From positions 62,001 to 126,000 of the forward strand of contig NZ_PRDW01000005.1 of assembly GCF_002927045.1 (NCBI RefSeq): 64,000 nucleotides of DNA. The letters run 5' to 3'. The position numbers were made by a program, and so were the translations under genes. Shown here in pieces: positions 8,667-17,178 of this stretch. Under the pieces are notes generated by a model. That model searched no databases. It worked only from the letters and a program-made list of their open reading frames with translations, and had not been told where the DNA came from. The DNA comes from Mycetohabitans endofungorum (GTDB lineage Bacteria; Pseudomonadota; Gammaproteobacteria; Burkholderiales; Burkholderiaceae). Numbering within the stretch: position 1 is the stretch's first letter; every line of letters begins with the position of its first letter.

Positions 8667-8840
8667 TGGCTGTTAATGCGGTGCTGTACTGGCCGATTCG
8701 ATCTCGCTCCAAGGCCTCCAACTGGTTTCCCGGCGGGATTTTCAAAAAATCCAGATCAACGGCAGCTTACAGTTGCTGCAACTTCCGTATGGCGACAGCC
8801 TCGATATCGGCAAAGCGGGCAACGCGCCTACCGTTAATGA
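8640..8840 (-). pseudogene. HigB toxin remnant, interrupted by an IS5-family insertion
   Basis: Minus-strand translation from the IS boundary reads LINGRRVARFADIEAVAIRK LQQL, a TAA, then AAVDLDFLKIPPGNQLEALE and RDRIGQYS, followed after a frameshift by RINSQWRVCFKF. This is the HigB fold signature (PPGNRLEAL...GQYSIRINDQWR). It carries three lesions: the insertion element removing the N-terminal part at 8840/10323, an in-frame TAA, and a frameshift with loss of the C-terminal end. The toxin cannot be made. Sequence beyond the insertion (from 10323) did not give a convincing HigB N-terminus. Confidence 0.75.
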
Positions 8841-10322
8841 GTCCGTCCTGAACAATTCGAAAACGCTGGTGCAGTAAGGCTCTGAGGCCGGAATGGTATT
8901 GTGGGATCTGCAAGAGGCAGGCATATTGGCGTGAATTTCCTGCAAATTTCGACGGGGGTTGAATGGGTCCGAAGACGCCGGTGCCAGAGGGAGATTTGTT
9001 CCGCCAGCCGCTGCGCGAGCAGATCAACTTAAAGCATCCATTGGTTCGTCTGGCCGATCTGATTGACTGGGACCGATTGAGCACGGCGATGAGCACGAGC
9101 TTCGTGTCGCAGCGCGGCCGGCCGGCAACGTCGCCGCGTTTGATCGCGGGGTTGCTGTATTTGCAGCACGCCTTCGACCTGTCGGATGAGAACGTGGTCT
9201 GGCAATGGCTGGAGAATCCGTACTGGCAAGTTTTTACGAGTGAGACGTACTTGCAGACCCGGCCGCCGATCGAGGCGTCGAGCCTGACGCGCTGGCGCAA
9301 GCGACTGGGCGAAGCGGGCATTGAAGAACTGCTGGCCGAGACGATCGAGGCGGCTAAGCGGGCCAACGTCATCAAGACCTCGAGCCTGAAACGGGTGATT
9401 GTCGATACGACAGTGATGGAAAAGGCGATTGCGCATCCCACCGATTCGCGCCTGCTCGAGCGTTGCCGGGCACATCTGGTGAAAGCGGCCGCCCGGCACG
9501 GGCTGAAGCTGCGGCAAAACTACAATCGCGAGGCCCCGCGCCTGGCAAGCCAGATCGGCCGCTATGCACATGCGAAGCAGTACAAGCGGATGAACAAAGC
9601 GCTGCGCACTTTGCGTTCTCGAGTGGGACGTGTGATGCGTGATCTGGAGCGGCAGCTGAATGGTGTCGCTGAGCCAAGTCGCGCAGCGTTGGAAGCGCTG
9701 ATTGGCCGCACGAAGCGGATTCTCACGCAGAAGCAGAAGGACAAAAACAAGCTGTATGTGCTGCATGCGCCGGAAGTCGAGTGCCTGGCCAAGGGTAAAG
9801 TGCGCAAGCCGTACGAATTCGGCGTGAAAGTGTCGATCACGACGACGCACAAAGAAGGCCTGGTGGTGGGCGCGCGCTCGATGCCGGGCAATCCTTATGA
9901 CGGTCATACGCTGGCCGAAGCACTGGAACAGGCGTCAATCTTGAGCGAGGTTCAACCGCAAATCGCCGTCGTGGACCGTGGCTACAAGGGTGTAGCCATC
10001 GATGGCGTGAAAATCTATCATCCGGGTTTGCGTCGTGGCATCACACGCGGCTTGCGAGCCATGATCCGGCGGCGCAGTGCAATCGAGCCGGTCATTGGCC
10101 ATATGAAAGCAGACGGCAAGCTCGATCGCAACTGGCTCAAAGGGGTGCTGGGCGATGCCATCCATGCGGTGCTGTGCGGCGCCGGCCACAACCTGCGCAT
10201 GATTCTCAGGAAGCTGCGGCTTTTTTACGCCCTGATCTGGGTTGCTCTGCTCAATCGCGAGGCTCACAGGGTGTCAGCAGCATGAACTCGCCGCAGAGCA
10301 AAGCGAATTGTTCAGGACGGAC
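8841..10322 (+). mobile_element. Complete IS5-family insertion sequence (1482 bp)
   Basis: Bounded by perfect 19-base terminal inverted repeats: GTCCGTCCTGAACAATTCG at 8841-8859 and its complement at 10304-10322. A direct repeat TAATGA flanks it at 8835-8840 and 10323-10328, consistent with a 6-base target duplication. It carries one intact transposase gene and looks complete and potentially mobile. It disrupted a higB gene. Confidence 0.93.
8963..10285 (+). CDS. IS5-family transposase
   Basis: 440 residues, full length. The N-terminal DUF772-type domain is LKHPLVRLADLIDWDRLSTA, then GRPATSPRLIAGLLYLQHAF and ASSLTRWRKRLGEAGIEELL. The DDE catalytic domain starts with VIVDTTVMEKAIAHPTDSRL (first Asp). 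The second Asp is probably in QIAVVDRGYKGVAIDGVKIY and the Glu in RRRSAIEPVIGHMKADGKLD. Start ATG at 8963; it sits inside the terminal repeats with 104 bp leader. The reading frame is undamaged. Confidence 0.95.
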   Translation: MGPKTPVPEGDLFRQPLREQINLKHPLVRLADLIDWDRLSTAMSTSFVSQRGRPATSPRLIAGLLYLQHAFDLSDENVVWQWLENPYWQVFTSETYLQTRPPIEASSLTRWRKRLGEAGIEELLAETIEAAKRANVIKTSSLKRVIVDTTVMEKAIAHPTDSRLLERCRAHLVKAAARHGLKLRQNYNREAPRLASQIGRYAHAKQYKRMNKALRTLRSRVGRVMRDLERQLNGVAEPSRAALEALIGRTKRILTQKQKDKNKLYVLHAPEVECLAKGKVRKPYEFGVKVSITTTHKEGLVVGARSMPGNPYDGHTLAEALEQASILSEVQPQIAVVDRGYKGVAIDGVKIYHPGLRRGITRGLRAMIRRRSAIEPVIGHMKADGKLDRNWLKGVLGDAIHAVLCGAGHNLRMILRKLRLFYALIWVALLNREAHRVSAA

Positions 10323-10424
10323 TAATGAGCATCCACGCACTGAGGTGCCAGAACCGGAAGACTTCCTGGCGTTCACGTCTTGGGTCGCATCACTCTCTGT
10401 CGTGGCCGCAGATAGATGAGATGG

Positions 10425-10824
10425 TCGTCATCATCCGGATTAAGTGCGCAAAGCAGCGCGGCAAAAGCGTGCAGAGGTAATCGAACCTATCGAGATCACG
10501 CCGGCCATTTCAAAGTTGCTGGCGCGCCTGCGCACGGCCCGCAAGGACGATTGCCTGTATGTATTCTCGAACCGCTATGGGGCGCACTCTACGCCGGCCG
10601 AACTCTACGTCGGCCGACTTCGAGGCGGAATGGTCGAAGCTGATGGGCAAGGCACTCGAGCTGAAAAAGTTCGGAAGGAGGCTCACGTTCCACGACCTAC
10701 GCGCCTACTACGTACCAAGCATAAGGCAGAATGCGGCATGCTGCCGGATCTTCATGCAAATCCGGCGACGGCCGCACGACGCGTCTACGACCGCACAAAG
10801 ACCGTGAAGCGGCGAGGTATGTAA
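10425..10824 (+). pseudogene. Tyrosine-type phage/island integrase remnant
   Basis: C-terminal catalytic part of a site-specific recombinase spread over two frames. It reads AEVIEPIEITPAISKLLARL and DDCLYVFSNRYGAH in one frame, FEAEWSKLMGKALELKKFGR and RLTFHDLRAYYV in the next (HDLR is the HxxR box), then back to the first with HKAECGMLPDLHANPATAAR RVYDRTKTVKRRGM, containing the likely nucleophile Tyr. Two frameshifts inactivate it and the N-terminal half is absent. It points at the 3' end of tRNA-His about 90 bases away, the standard position for an integrated island's integrase. Confidence 0.85.
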
Positions 10825-10849
10825 TGCCCAAATTGGGAATGACAAAGCA

Positions 10850-10883
10850 AAAACGGCACTGGGTAACACCTCAGCGCCGTTTT
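10850..10883 (-). terminator. Rho-independent terminator of tRNA-His
   Basis: On the minus strand AAAACGGC at one arm pairs with GCCGTTTT at the other, extended by a CTG/CAG pairing across one mismatch, and followed by a T-run (GCCGTTTTTGC). It lies about 30 bases after the 3' end of tRNA-His. Confidence 0.75.
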
Positions 10884-10911
10884 CTAAATACTTGATTTTT
10901 TATGAATTCTT

Positions 10912-10988
10912 TGGGGTGGCCGATGGGACTCGAACCCACGACAACAGGAATCACAATCCTGGACTCTACCAACTGAGCTACGGCCACC
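10912..10988 (-). tRNA. tRNA-His (anticodon GTG)
   Basis: Minus strand, 77 bases including the extra 5' G (-1) that is diagnostic of tRNA-His and an encoded CCA. Acceptor stem GTGGCCG pairs with CGGCCAC. The D arm is TAGCTCAGTTGGTAGA, the anticodon loop in AGGATTGTGATTCCT reads GTG, and the T arm is GTGGGTTCGAGTCCCAT. The island integrase remnant abuts its 3' end. Confidence 0.97.
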
Positions 10989-11121
10989 ACTGCAGGAACC
11001 GATATATCGAGGAACGCTGCACGCCGGTAAGAACGATCACCAGCGAAGACCAAAATTATACGCAGGGATTTCCCATTTTGCTAGCGGTGGAACGCAAAAA
11101 ATTCTGACCCAGATACTGGCT

Positions 11122-12192
11122 TCACTCGGCATGCGCTTCCGCGATGCGATCGTACCCGACCGGGCGAGCGTTGAACATGGCGCGCGCCTCGTCGAATATG
11201 CGCGGATCGCCAGTAGCCAGCTTTCGATGATCCGACAACACGCGACGCCACCCTCTCGCGCCAGGCTGATCGCGATAAAGCCCGAGCATATGCCGCGTGA
11301 CGGCGCCGATGTAGGTGCCCCGAGCTTGTTCGGCCCGAATGTACTCGATCATCGCCTGCTCGACCTCGCCACGCGTGCGCGCTAGCGCCGACGGCTCGTA
11401 GAAGCGCCTATCGACGTCTGCCAGCAGAAAGGGATTGTGATAGGCTTCGCGCCCGATCATCACGCCGTCGACGTGATGCAGGTGTTCATGCGCCTCATCC
11501 AGCGTCTTGATGCCGCCATTGATGACGATCTCGAATTCAGGGAAGTCGTGCTTGAGCCGGTACACGTAGTCATACTTCAACGGTGGAATCTCGCGGTTCT
11601 CTTTCGGCGACAGACCCTTCAGTATCGCGTTGCGCGCGTGCACGATAAATACGCGGCATCCACCTTGAGCCACAGTGCCCACGAAGTCGCGCACGAATCC
11701 ATAGTCGTCGATTGCGTCTACGCCGATCCGGTGCTTGACCGTCACGGGCATTGCGACCGCATCGCACATTGCCTTCACACAATCGGCGACCAGCGTTGCC
11801 TCCTTCATTAGGCACGCACCGAACGCGCCGCGCTGCACCCGCTCGGACGGACAGCCGCAATTCAGGTTGACTTCATCGTAGCCCCACCGCTCTGCCAGTT
11901 TCGCGCAGCGAGCGAGCTCGTCCGGCTCGCTGCCGCCGAGCTGTAATGCAATCGGGGCCTCCTGTGGCATGAACGACAGGTGTCGTGCGGCGTCGCCGAA
12001 CAACAGCGCGCCAGTCGTCACCATTTCCGTGTATAGGTAGACGTGGCGGGATAACTGCCGGTGGAAATAGCGGCAATGGCGGTCGGTCCAGTCCATCATC
12101 GGCGCGACGCAGATGCGTCGGGCACGATGGGCGTCGAAATCGATCATTGGAGCAGCAGTCGCGGAATGCACAGGTATGGGGCAAACCAACAT
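11122..12192 (-). CDS. dusA: tRNA-dihydrouridine synthase A
   Basis: FMN-dependent enzyme reducing U20/U20a in the D loop of tRNAs. 356 residues from the ATG at 12192; an upstream in-frame start at 12219 would add MRGRRRDDK, and one at 12147 (MIDFDAHRARRICVAPMMDW) gives the shorter E. coli-like form. Family signatures: ICVAPMMDWTDRHCRYFHR, the catalytic-cysteine loop CGCPSERVQRGAFGACLM, VTVKHRIGVD, INGGIKTLDEA and the FMN-phosphate region GVMIGREAYHNPF. The subgroup-A assignment rests on APMMDWTDRHCR. Monocistronic, divergent from the tRNA-proximal island remnant. Confidence 0.95.
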   Translation of the reverse strand: MLVCPIPVHSATAAPMIDFDAHRARRICVAPMMDWTDRHCRYFHRQLSRHVYLYTEMVTTGALLFGDAARHLSFMPQEAPIALQLGGSEPDELARCAKLAERWGYDEVNLNCGCPSERVQRGAFGACLMKEATLVADCVKAMCDAVAMPVTVKHRIGVDAIDDYGFVRDFVGTVAQGGCRVFIVHARNAILKGLSPKENREIPPLKYDYVYRLKHDFPEFEIVINGGIKTLDEAHEHLHHVDGVMIGREAYHNPFLLADVDRRFYEPSALARTRGEVEQAMIEYIRAEQARGTYIGAVTRHMLGLYRDQPGARGWRRVLSDHRKLATGDPRIFDEARAMFNARPVGYDRIAEAHAE

Positions 12193-12648
12193 TTTATCGT
12201 CTCTGCGGCGGCCTCGCACTCGCGCGTGTCTCTGCGCAAAAAACCCAGCCCGCGACGGATTAAAAAACCCCTAATTCAAGAATACATTCCTCAAAACTTG
12301 AGCTCGTCGCAGCAGCCCGGAGCTGTTGAGAGTTATCGTTCGCTGCAGACCGTCTCGCTATGTTCGACGACTTCCCAATGGACCGAGGGTGGTCCGGCGA
12401 TGATCGTAAAGGGGCATACCCGGCCCCCTCTGTTCGCCTGGACACGCACCGATCCGCCAAGATGGATGAGAGAGGCTCGAGGCTTGTTGCTCACTTCGAG
12501 TCACATGCCCGGCGCCTGCGATCCCAGAATTTCTTCGGGTTCGGGTGGCACCGGCATGTTCGTTTCGGCAGCATGGTCGAAATAATTGAGGCCGACGCAT
12601 ACTCTCCGGTCGATGGCGTCGGCGTATGGCCCGCGGCTGGCGCCGTTG
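12193..12648. other. Stretch without a supportable gene
   Basis: About 455 bases upstream of dusA. Open frames exist on both strands (for example plus 12262-12585) but none has a recognisable domain, ribosome-binding site or consistent codon bias. It must contain the dusA promoter on the minus strand. Confidence 0.4.
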
Positions 12649-12676
12649 GCCGCAGCCACGCGCTGCGGCTTTTTTT
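12649..12676 (+). terminator. Hairpin with T-run
   Basis: GCCGCAGC at 12649-12656 and GCTGCGGC at 12662-12669 form an 8-bp stem with a 5-base loop, followed by seven T on the plus strand. A canonical intrinsic terminator for plus-strand transcription, although no plus-strand gene ending just before it could be identified. Confidence 0.75.
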
Positions 12677-12677
12677 G

Positions 12678-12770
12678 CTACTTCGCCTTCTCCGCGAAGT
12701 TAGTCACCGCGCTGCAGCCCGCGGAAATATCCTGCCCTGCGCCGGACACCGTGTTGCATCCGGCCAGCAT
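12678..12770 (-). pseudogene. Entericidin-like lipoprotein, start region damaged
   Basis: Entericidin (EcnA/EcnB) family: tiny membrane lipoproteins linked to stress-induced lysis. The frame gives MLAGCNTVSGAGQDISAGCS then AVTNFAEKAK, a textbook entericidin lipobox and mature segment. The hydrophobic signal peptide that should precede LAGC is not in this frame; upstream residues of the other frame (ALLQALAM) look like it, so a frameshift just upstream of position 12770 probably separates them. As it stands the in-frame ORF is 30 residues. If an unrecognised start exists upstream it could still be functional. Confidence 0.6.
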
Positions 12771-12898
12771 AATCCCGCCGGCATGGCCAGCGCCTGCAAC
12801 AGCGCACAGTACCCCGCGGTGCGATTTATGCTTCAATGAAAGATGGAATCGAGTTCGCGCAGGCGCCGGCCGCTGTGGCGCGACAAAAGGAGAAAGCG

Positions 12899-13255
12899 AT
12901 GAGGCACATAACATGGCTGACGAAGTACAGCGTCGTAGTGGTGGCGGCCTCCGCAGTCGCTGCGCCCTGCGCCGGCTGCGCGGCAAGCCAGCTCGCGCCT
13001 CGCTCCGGTTGGACGATTCCGGCCGGCGCGGCGGCGTCGCCCACTGTAGCAAGCTCCTCCGGCGCGAGATCTGCCCCTGTGGGCGCTGGGACGTCTGCGC
13101 CAGTCCCAGGCAGTGGCGCAGGTGGCATGTCGAAACGTCCTGAAGACGCAGGCAAGGCCAATAACCCGGACAATATGCCGATCAAGCGTCCGGATTCGAA
13201 GACCAATGACCGCATCCTGCGAGATCACCTGCCAAGCGATGCGATCGCCCGCTAG
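12899..13255 (+). CDS. Exported low-complexity hypothetical protein
   Basis: 118 residues from the ATG at 12899, which follows an AAAAGGAGA ribosome-binding site 5-6 bases upstream. The N-terminus MRHITWLTKYSVVVVAASAV is a signal peptide. A cysteine in PCAGCAASQ might serve as a weak lipobox. The mature part is rich in Ala/Ser/Gly/Pro, then ends with a polar tail, DNMPIKRPDSKTNDRILRDH LPSDAIAR. No family recognised. Probably a periplasmic or outer-membrane-attached small protein. Confidence 0.65.
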   Translation: MRHITWLTKYSVVVVAASAVAAPCAGCAASQLAPRSGWTIPAGAAASPTVASSSGARSAPVGAGTSAPVPGSGAGGMSKRPEDAGKANNPDNMPIKRPDSKTNDRILRDHLPSDAIAR

Positions 13256-13517
13256 CACGGCGCGGCATGCAGCAACTGAACGGCTGCGAGGATCGAGCGC
13301 GTCGTGATGACCGACGTCACGATGTCGAATGGTGTTTCTACATCGACGGGACCAGACGCACCCTGAATTGCGAGTCTAGTGACCCGGTTGCACCGACAGA
13401 ACGACTTTTTTCAGCTTGAGTTGTGCCGATTCGTAATATGCGCGAATCCTCACCTGAGGTCACTATAATGCATATCCTAAGCGTGCAAGCACGCGCGTGC
13501 CGTCTGTCAATCCCATC

Positions 13518-13946
13518 ATGCAAAGCGTCATTTTGCCGTTCATTGCCGGCTTTCTCGCCGTGCTGTTTTTTCACGAGGCAGCGATCGCGTTGCTACACGC
13601 GGCCGAATTGACCGACCAACTGCCGTTCTCGACCACGCCGTTCGCGTCCCTCGGCGTCCCCGAGTTTCTGCTCACCGCACTGCTCGGCGCGCTATGGGGC
13701 ATCGTGCTGGCGTGGCTGCTGCGCGTCGATCCGCAACGGCCTGCGCCGTGGCTCGGCTCATTCGTGTTCGGCGGCGTCGTGCTGACCGCAACGACAGTGT
13801 TCGTGCTTGACCCGATCCGCGGTATCTGGCCAAGCGGCAACATGCTGCCGCGCCTCGCGTTCGGTTTCGTCGTCAATGCGATGTGGGGATTCGGCGCGCT
13901 GGTGTTCATGCGCGCGTTCATGACGGACAGTGACGAGCCGTCATGA
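13518..13946 (+). CDS. Small integral membrane protein (four predicted segments)
   Basis: 142 residues from the ATG at 13518 (MQSVILPFIAGFLAVLFFHE). Hydrophobic segments are seen at about residues 4-30, 45-70 (EFLLTALLGALWGIVLAWLL), 78-100 (WLGSFVFGGVVLTATTVFVL) and 115-135 (AFGFVVNAMWGFGALVFMRA). Short charged loops and the acidic tail TDSDEPS complete it. Similar unnamed Burkholderia membrane proteins are known to me, but function is not. Confidence 0.75.
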   Translation: MQSVILPFIAGFLAVLFFHEAAIALLHAAELTDQLPFSTTPFASLGVPEFLLTALLGALWGIVLAWLLRVDPQRPAPWLGSFVFGGVVLTATTVFVLDPIRGIWPSGNMLPRLAFGFVVNAMWGFGALVFMRAFMTDSDEPS

Positions 13947-14088
13947 ACCGCCTGCGGCGCGCAAGCTAGGCCGAAACGCCGTCGCGACCGCGCAGCACAA
14001 CGATGCAACGGGCCGCGACAGCGACGCGGCGGATCATCCGGAGCCGGCAGGGCCACCGCGCGGCCCGCGGCCCGGCGATTCGCGCCGG

Positions 14089-14376
14089 TCACTCCCGTAA
14101 CGCGTCGCCAGGAGGGAAATGACCGCTCTTGAGCAGCACCGGGTGTCCGTCGCAGCGCTTCAGATGCTCGCGCGCAGTTTCGAGGATGCGCGCGCGGCCC
14201 CGGTCGAACGCGCGGATCCAGCCGTCGCGGTCGTTCGATACAACACCAAAGTGATCCTCCAGGGCTTCAACGGAGATGGCGCAACGTACCCGCTCACCAT
14301 TGACAATGGCATCGAACTCCACGGTCAGGTTGCTGTCGCGGTACGCTCCGGCTTCAGCGGGAAAATCAATCTGCAT
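14089..14376 (-). CDS. DUF1488 family protein
   Basis: 95 residues, cytoplasmic. The N-terminal block MQIDFPAEAGAYRDSNLTVE, the central VRCAISVEALEDHFG and the acidic/basic helix FDRGRARILETAREHLKR match DUF1488, a short family of unknown function in proteobacteria. The start ATG at 14376 is the family's usual position. It stands alone between a membrane protein and the UPF0303 gene, which is also on the minus strand 84 bases upstream. Confidence 0.85.
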   Translation of the reverse strand: MQIDFPAEAGAYRDSNLTVEFDAIVNGERVRCAISVEALEDHFGVVSNDRDGWIRAFDRGRARILETAREHLKRCDGHPVLLKSGHFPPGDALRE

Positions 14377-14460
14377 GCCAGCCTCGGGAATCGGACGTGA
14401 ATTCCCATTCTAGCGAGCCGCGGCATGGCCAGCCAAGTCGGTCGATAGCTAGACGCCGAT

Positions 14461-14958
14461 TCAGTCGTGCGGCAACGCCAATCCGCTGTAATCGTGCCCG
14501 AGCAACGCACAGAGCGCTTCGACCACCAGTTCGTGGTCCTGGCGTTGCGCAAGGCCCGACACGGTAACCGAACCGATTACGCCCGCGCCATGCACGGTCA
14601 ATGGAAACGCGCCGCCGTACGAAGCGTAGTCGGCGCACGACAGGCCGTACTTGTCGGCCAGCGTGGCGCCGGACTGTGCAAGGCGCAGGCCCACCGCGTA
14701 CGAACTACGCCGGAAATGCTCCACCGTATTGCTCTTGCGGCGCACCCACCGCGCATTGTCCGGTGTCGCGCCCTGCAGTGCGCAGTAAAACACCGGATGG
14801 CCGAAAGTGCGCACGTCGATCGCGACGGCATGCGCTCTCGCCTTGGCAAGCTCATGCAAGTGTGCGCCGAGCTGCCATCCAAAATCCGCGTCAAAGCGTG
14901 GCGCGATGAGCGTCTTTTCCTGAAGGGCAATGTGCTGCAGGTCTCGAGTGATGTCCAT
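14461..14958 (-). CDS. UPF0303 / heme-degrading-domain (DUF336-like) protein
   Basis: 165 residues from [20 protein letters not shown] (ATG at 14958; a second ATG two codons upstream is possible). Blocks [60 protein letters not shown] and [20 protein letters not shown] are those of UPF0303 proteins, whose fold is shared with heme-degrading HbpS/GlcG domains. Biochemical role is not established. Length is normal. Confidence 0.88.
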   Translation of the reverse strand: MDITRDLQHIALQEKTLIAPRFDADFGWQLGAHLHELAKARAHAVAIDVRTFGHPVFYCALQGATPDNARWVRRKSNTVEHFRRSSYAVGLRLAQSGATLADKYGLSCADYASYGGAFPLTVHGAGVIGSVTVSGLAQRQDHELVVEALCALLGHDYSGLALPHD

Positions 14959-15185
14959 GGGCAATGGGTCCGGCCAGCAACGCCGCCGGTGAAAAAGAAG
15001 CCGGCAAGGCCGGCCAAGGTGAAGCCAATGAAGTCGCAGACTCTCGTATAAGTCATCATTTTAGCGGCATGGCGGCGCGGCGCAGTGCATTCGCGAACCA
15101 AGCAGTTTCACGTTGCGCTGACATTCCGCGTTGCACGTCCTTGCACCGCAGAACGGATCTGTGTATAATTTAATTCTTCGACGGA

Positions 15186-15262
<77 letters not shown>

Positions 15263-15273
15263 AATTCTGAAAA

Positions 15274-15308
15274 CCTCGGGTTTCATACGAAACCCGAGGT
15301 TTTTGTTT
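15274..15308 (+). terminator. Rho-independent terminator of tRNA-fMet
   Basis: CCTCGGGTTTC at 15274-15284 and GAAACCCGAGG at 15289-15299 form a perfect 11-bp stem with an ATAC loop, followed by TTTTTGTTTT. Confidence 0.92.
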
Positions 15309-15427
15309 TCCGGCGAGGCAATGTTGCACCTGGAGTGGTATCGGGGGCAGTCATGCTGGAGTTCACGCTATAGCGTCGGCGCCAAGACCGGATAAGATTG
15401 CCGCTACCCGAAGCGCCCCCTCCCCCG

Positions 15428-15730
15428 TTACCCCGACGAGCAGCACGGCTCGATCTGAACACGGCGCAGCCTCAACATTGGTCTACGCCCATATAGGGGC
15501 GCGGCACGTCGTATCAATGCAATTTCAGTTGCCATCCCAGCAAGGACACACTCGCCAACGCTGAATTCGGCAAGCCATTGCGCCAATCCGATGCCGTAAA
15601 AGCAGTTCGAGCGCGTTCTATCAAAACCGTATCCGTTTCCGCGCTGACGTAAGGTGTTTCGCAGCCATAGAACAAATCCCCGCTGCATATCGACGATCAG
15701 CAGGGGACGGGGAATGGAATGTGATTGCAT
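15428..15730 (-). pseudogene. Isochorismatase-like cysteine hydrolase remnant
   Basis: Short frame of 100 codons that begins like an isochorismatase-family hydrolase (RPLLIVDMQRGFV, containing the catalytic Asp). It jumps to a later block (GYGFDRTRSNCFYGIGLAQW, then LAEFSVGECVLAGMATEIAL). The family is normally 170-200 residues, and the middle with the catalytic Lys and the cysteine loop is missing or altered (MATEIAL instead of the usual T-x-x-C-V). An internal deletion is the simplest explanation. The start region is also disturbed by a 20-bp tandem duplication. Confidence 0.6.
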
Positions 15731-15762
15731 TGAGTCTCTCGCGATTGCATTGCGTCTCTCCT
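15723..15762. repeat. 20-bp tandem duplication over a start codon
   Basis: GATTGCATTGAGTCTCTCGC (15723-15742) is followed directly by a second copy with one or two differences (GATTGCATTGCGTCTCTCCT). On the minus strand each copy carries a GAGAGAC purine run and ATGCAATC start. Because 20 is not a multiple of 3 the first ATG (at 15750) opens a frame that stops after about 17 codons, while the second (15730) opens the hydrolase frame. Confidence 0.75.
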
Positions 15763-15823
15763 AAAATGTCGGCCACGCGCCCAATGTTAAACTGCGCACC
15801 ATTGTCCCACCGACCCTCGATCG

Positions 15824-16369
15824 ATGAAATTTTGTTCTGTCTGCGGCCACGTGGTGAGTCTGCGCGTGCCTCCCGGCGACAACCGCGAGCGCTTCGTGTG
15901 TGACAACTGCAATACAATCCACTATCTGAACCCACGTAACGTGGTCGGAACGGTCCCGGTTTGGGACAATAAGGTGCTACTGTGCCGCCGCGCGATCGAA
16001 CCGCGCTATGGCTACTGGACATTGCCGGCTGGCTTCATGGAAATCGGCGAGACGACGGCGGAGGCTGCCGCACGTGAGACGCTGGAAGAAGCGGGCGCGC
16101 GCGTCGAGGTTCAGACGCTGTTCACGCTGCTCAATGTGCCGCATGTGCACCAGGTGCACCTATTTTACCTCGCGCGGCTGCTCGACATCGACGTGCAGGC
16201 TGGCGAGGAAAGCTTGGAGGTGCGGCTATTCGATGAAGCCGATATCCCTTGGGACGAAATCGCGTTCCCGACCGTTGGGCAAACGCTGCGCTTTTTCTTT
16301 GCCGATCGCGTCGCGGGCGGCTTCGGCCTGCACACCGGCGACATCTTCCGCTCACTGCATGACGGCTAA
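15824..16369 (+). CDS. Nudix hydrolase with N-terminal zinc ribbon
   Basis: 181 residues. The N-terminal zinc-ribbon has two Cys-x2-Cys pairs (FCSVCG and VCDNCN) and is followed by [20 protein letters not shown]. The Nudix box is complete: [23 protein letters not shown], with the metal-binding RETLEEAG core. Such NudC-like-ribbon Nudix proteins hydrolyse nucleoside-diphosphate derivatives (ADP-ribose, NADH); the exact substrate cannot be told from sequence. It directly precedes aat by 68 bases and is probably cotranscribed with it. Confidence 0.92.
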   Translation: MKFCSVCGHVVSLRVPPGDNRERFVCDNCNTIHYLNPRNVVGTVPVWDNKVLLCRRAIEPRYGYWTLPAGFMEIGETTAEAAARETLEEAGARVEVQTLFTLLNVPHVHQVHLFYLARLLDIDVQAGEESLEVRLFDEADIPWDEIAFPTVGQTLRFFFADRVAGGFGLHTGDIFRSLHDG

Positions 16370-16437
16370 TCCCGCGCGCGGGTCACGCGCCGCGCGGCGT
16401 CGCGACGCAACACCCGTGCCGGCACGCCGATCTCACT

Positions 16438-17178
16438 ATGGTTCCCTGGCTCAACCCCGACGATCCGTTCCCTCCGCTTGAGCGCGCTCTGGACGAAGCC
16501 AGCGGCGCATCTGGCCTGCTCGCCGCGAGTGCCGAGCTGGATCCGCGCCGACTGCTCGATGCGTACCAGCACGGCATCTTCCCGTGGTATTCGAAGGGCC
16601 AGCCTGTGCTGTGGTGGAGTCCCGATCCGCGCATGATCCTGGTGCCCAGTGAATTCAAGGTGTCGATGTCGCTGCGCAAGACCCTGAAAAAAGTCCTGCG
16701 CGAGCCTTCATGGGAGATCCGTGTGGACGCTGGCTTTGCCGACGTGATGCACGCGTGCGCGAACGCTAACCGGCACGGGCAGCATGGCACGTGGATCACG
16801 CCCGCAGTAATCGCCGCCTATGAGGCGTTGCACCGCGCCGGCCTGGCCCATAGCGTCGAAACCTGGGTCGAGGGCCGACGCGTCGGCGGACTGTACGGCG
16901 TGAGCTTGGGCCGCATGTTCTACGGCGAATCGATGTTTGCACACCGTACGGACGCGTCGAAAATCGCCCTCGCCGCGCTCATCGCGCATTTGCGCGAGCA
17001 CCGGGTCGACATGGTCGATTGCCAACAAAACACCGCTCACCTTGCCTCGCTGGGCGCGCGTGAAGTATCGCGTCGCGCGTTTATCGCCCACATGCGTGAC
17101 GCGATACGACACTCGCCAATCCCGTGGCAATTCGACAAACAAGTGCTGCATCGGTACTGGAATGACAGTCACGAATAG
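16438..17178 (+). CDS. aat: Leucyl/phenylalanyl-tRNA--protein transferase
   Basis: Adds Leu or Phe to N-terminal Arg/Lys of proteins, creating N-degrons for ClpS/ClpAP. 246 residues, normal length. Family blocks: [120 protein letters not shown] and [20 protein letters not shown]. The next gene encodes the other bacterial N-degron transferase, Bpt, as is usual in betaproteobacteria. Confidence 0.97.
   Translation: MVPWLNPDDPFPPLERALDEASGASGLLAASAELDPRRLLDAYQHGIFPWYSKGQPVLWWSPDPRMILVPSEFKVSMSLRKTLKKVLREPSWEIRVDAGFADVMHACANANRHGQHGTWITPAVIAAYEALHRAGLAHSVETWVEGRRVGGLYGVSLGRMFYGESMFAHRTDASKIALAALIAHLREHRVDMVDCQQNTAHLASLGAREVSRRAFIAHMRDAIRHSPIPWQFDKQVLHRYWNDSHE

Noticed and set aside
4711-10911. 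Second copy of the tRNA-His 3' end as left attachment site
   Set aside because: Scanning the region for the T-arm/acceptor sequence gave no convincing copy, so island limits are left open.
12061-12585. 174-codon plus-strand frame ending shortly before a terminator-like hairpin
   Set aside because: Overlaps the dusA 5' region, no ribosome-binding site, no family signature, inconsistent codon use.
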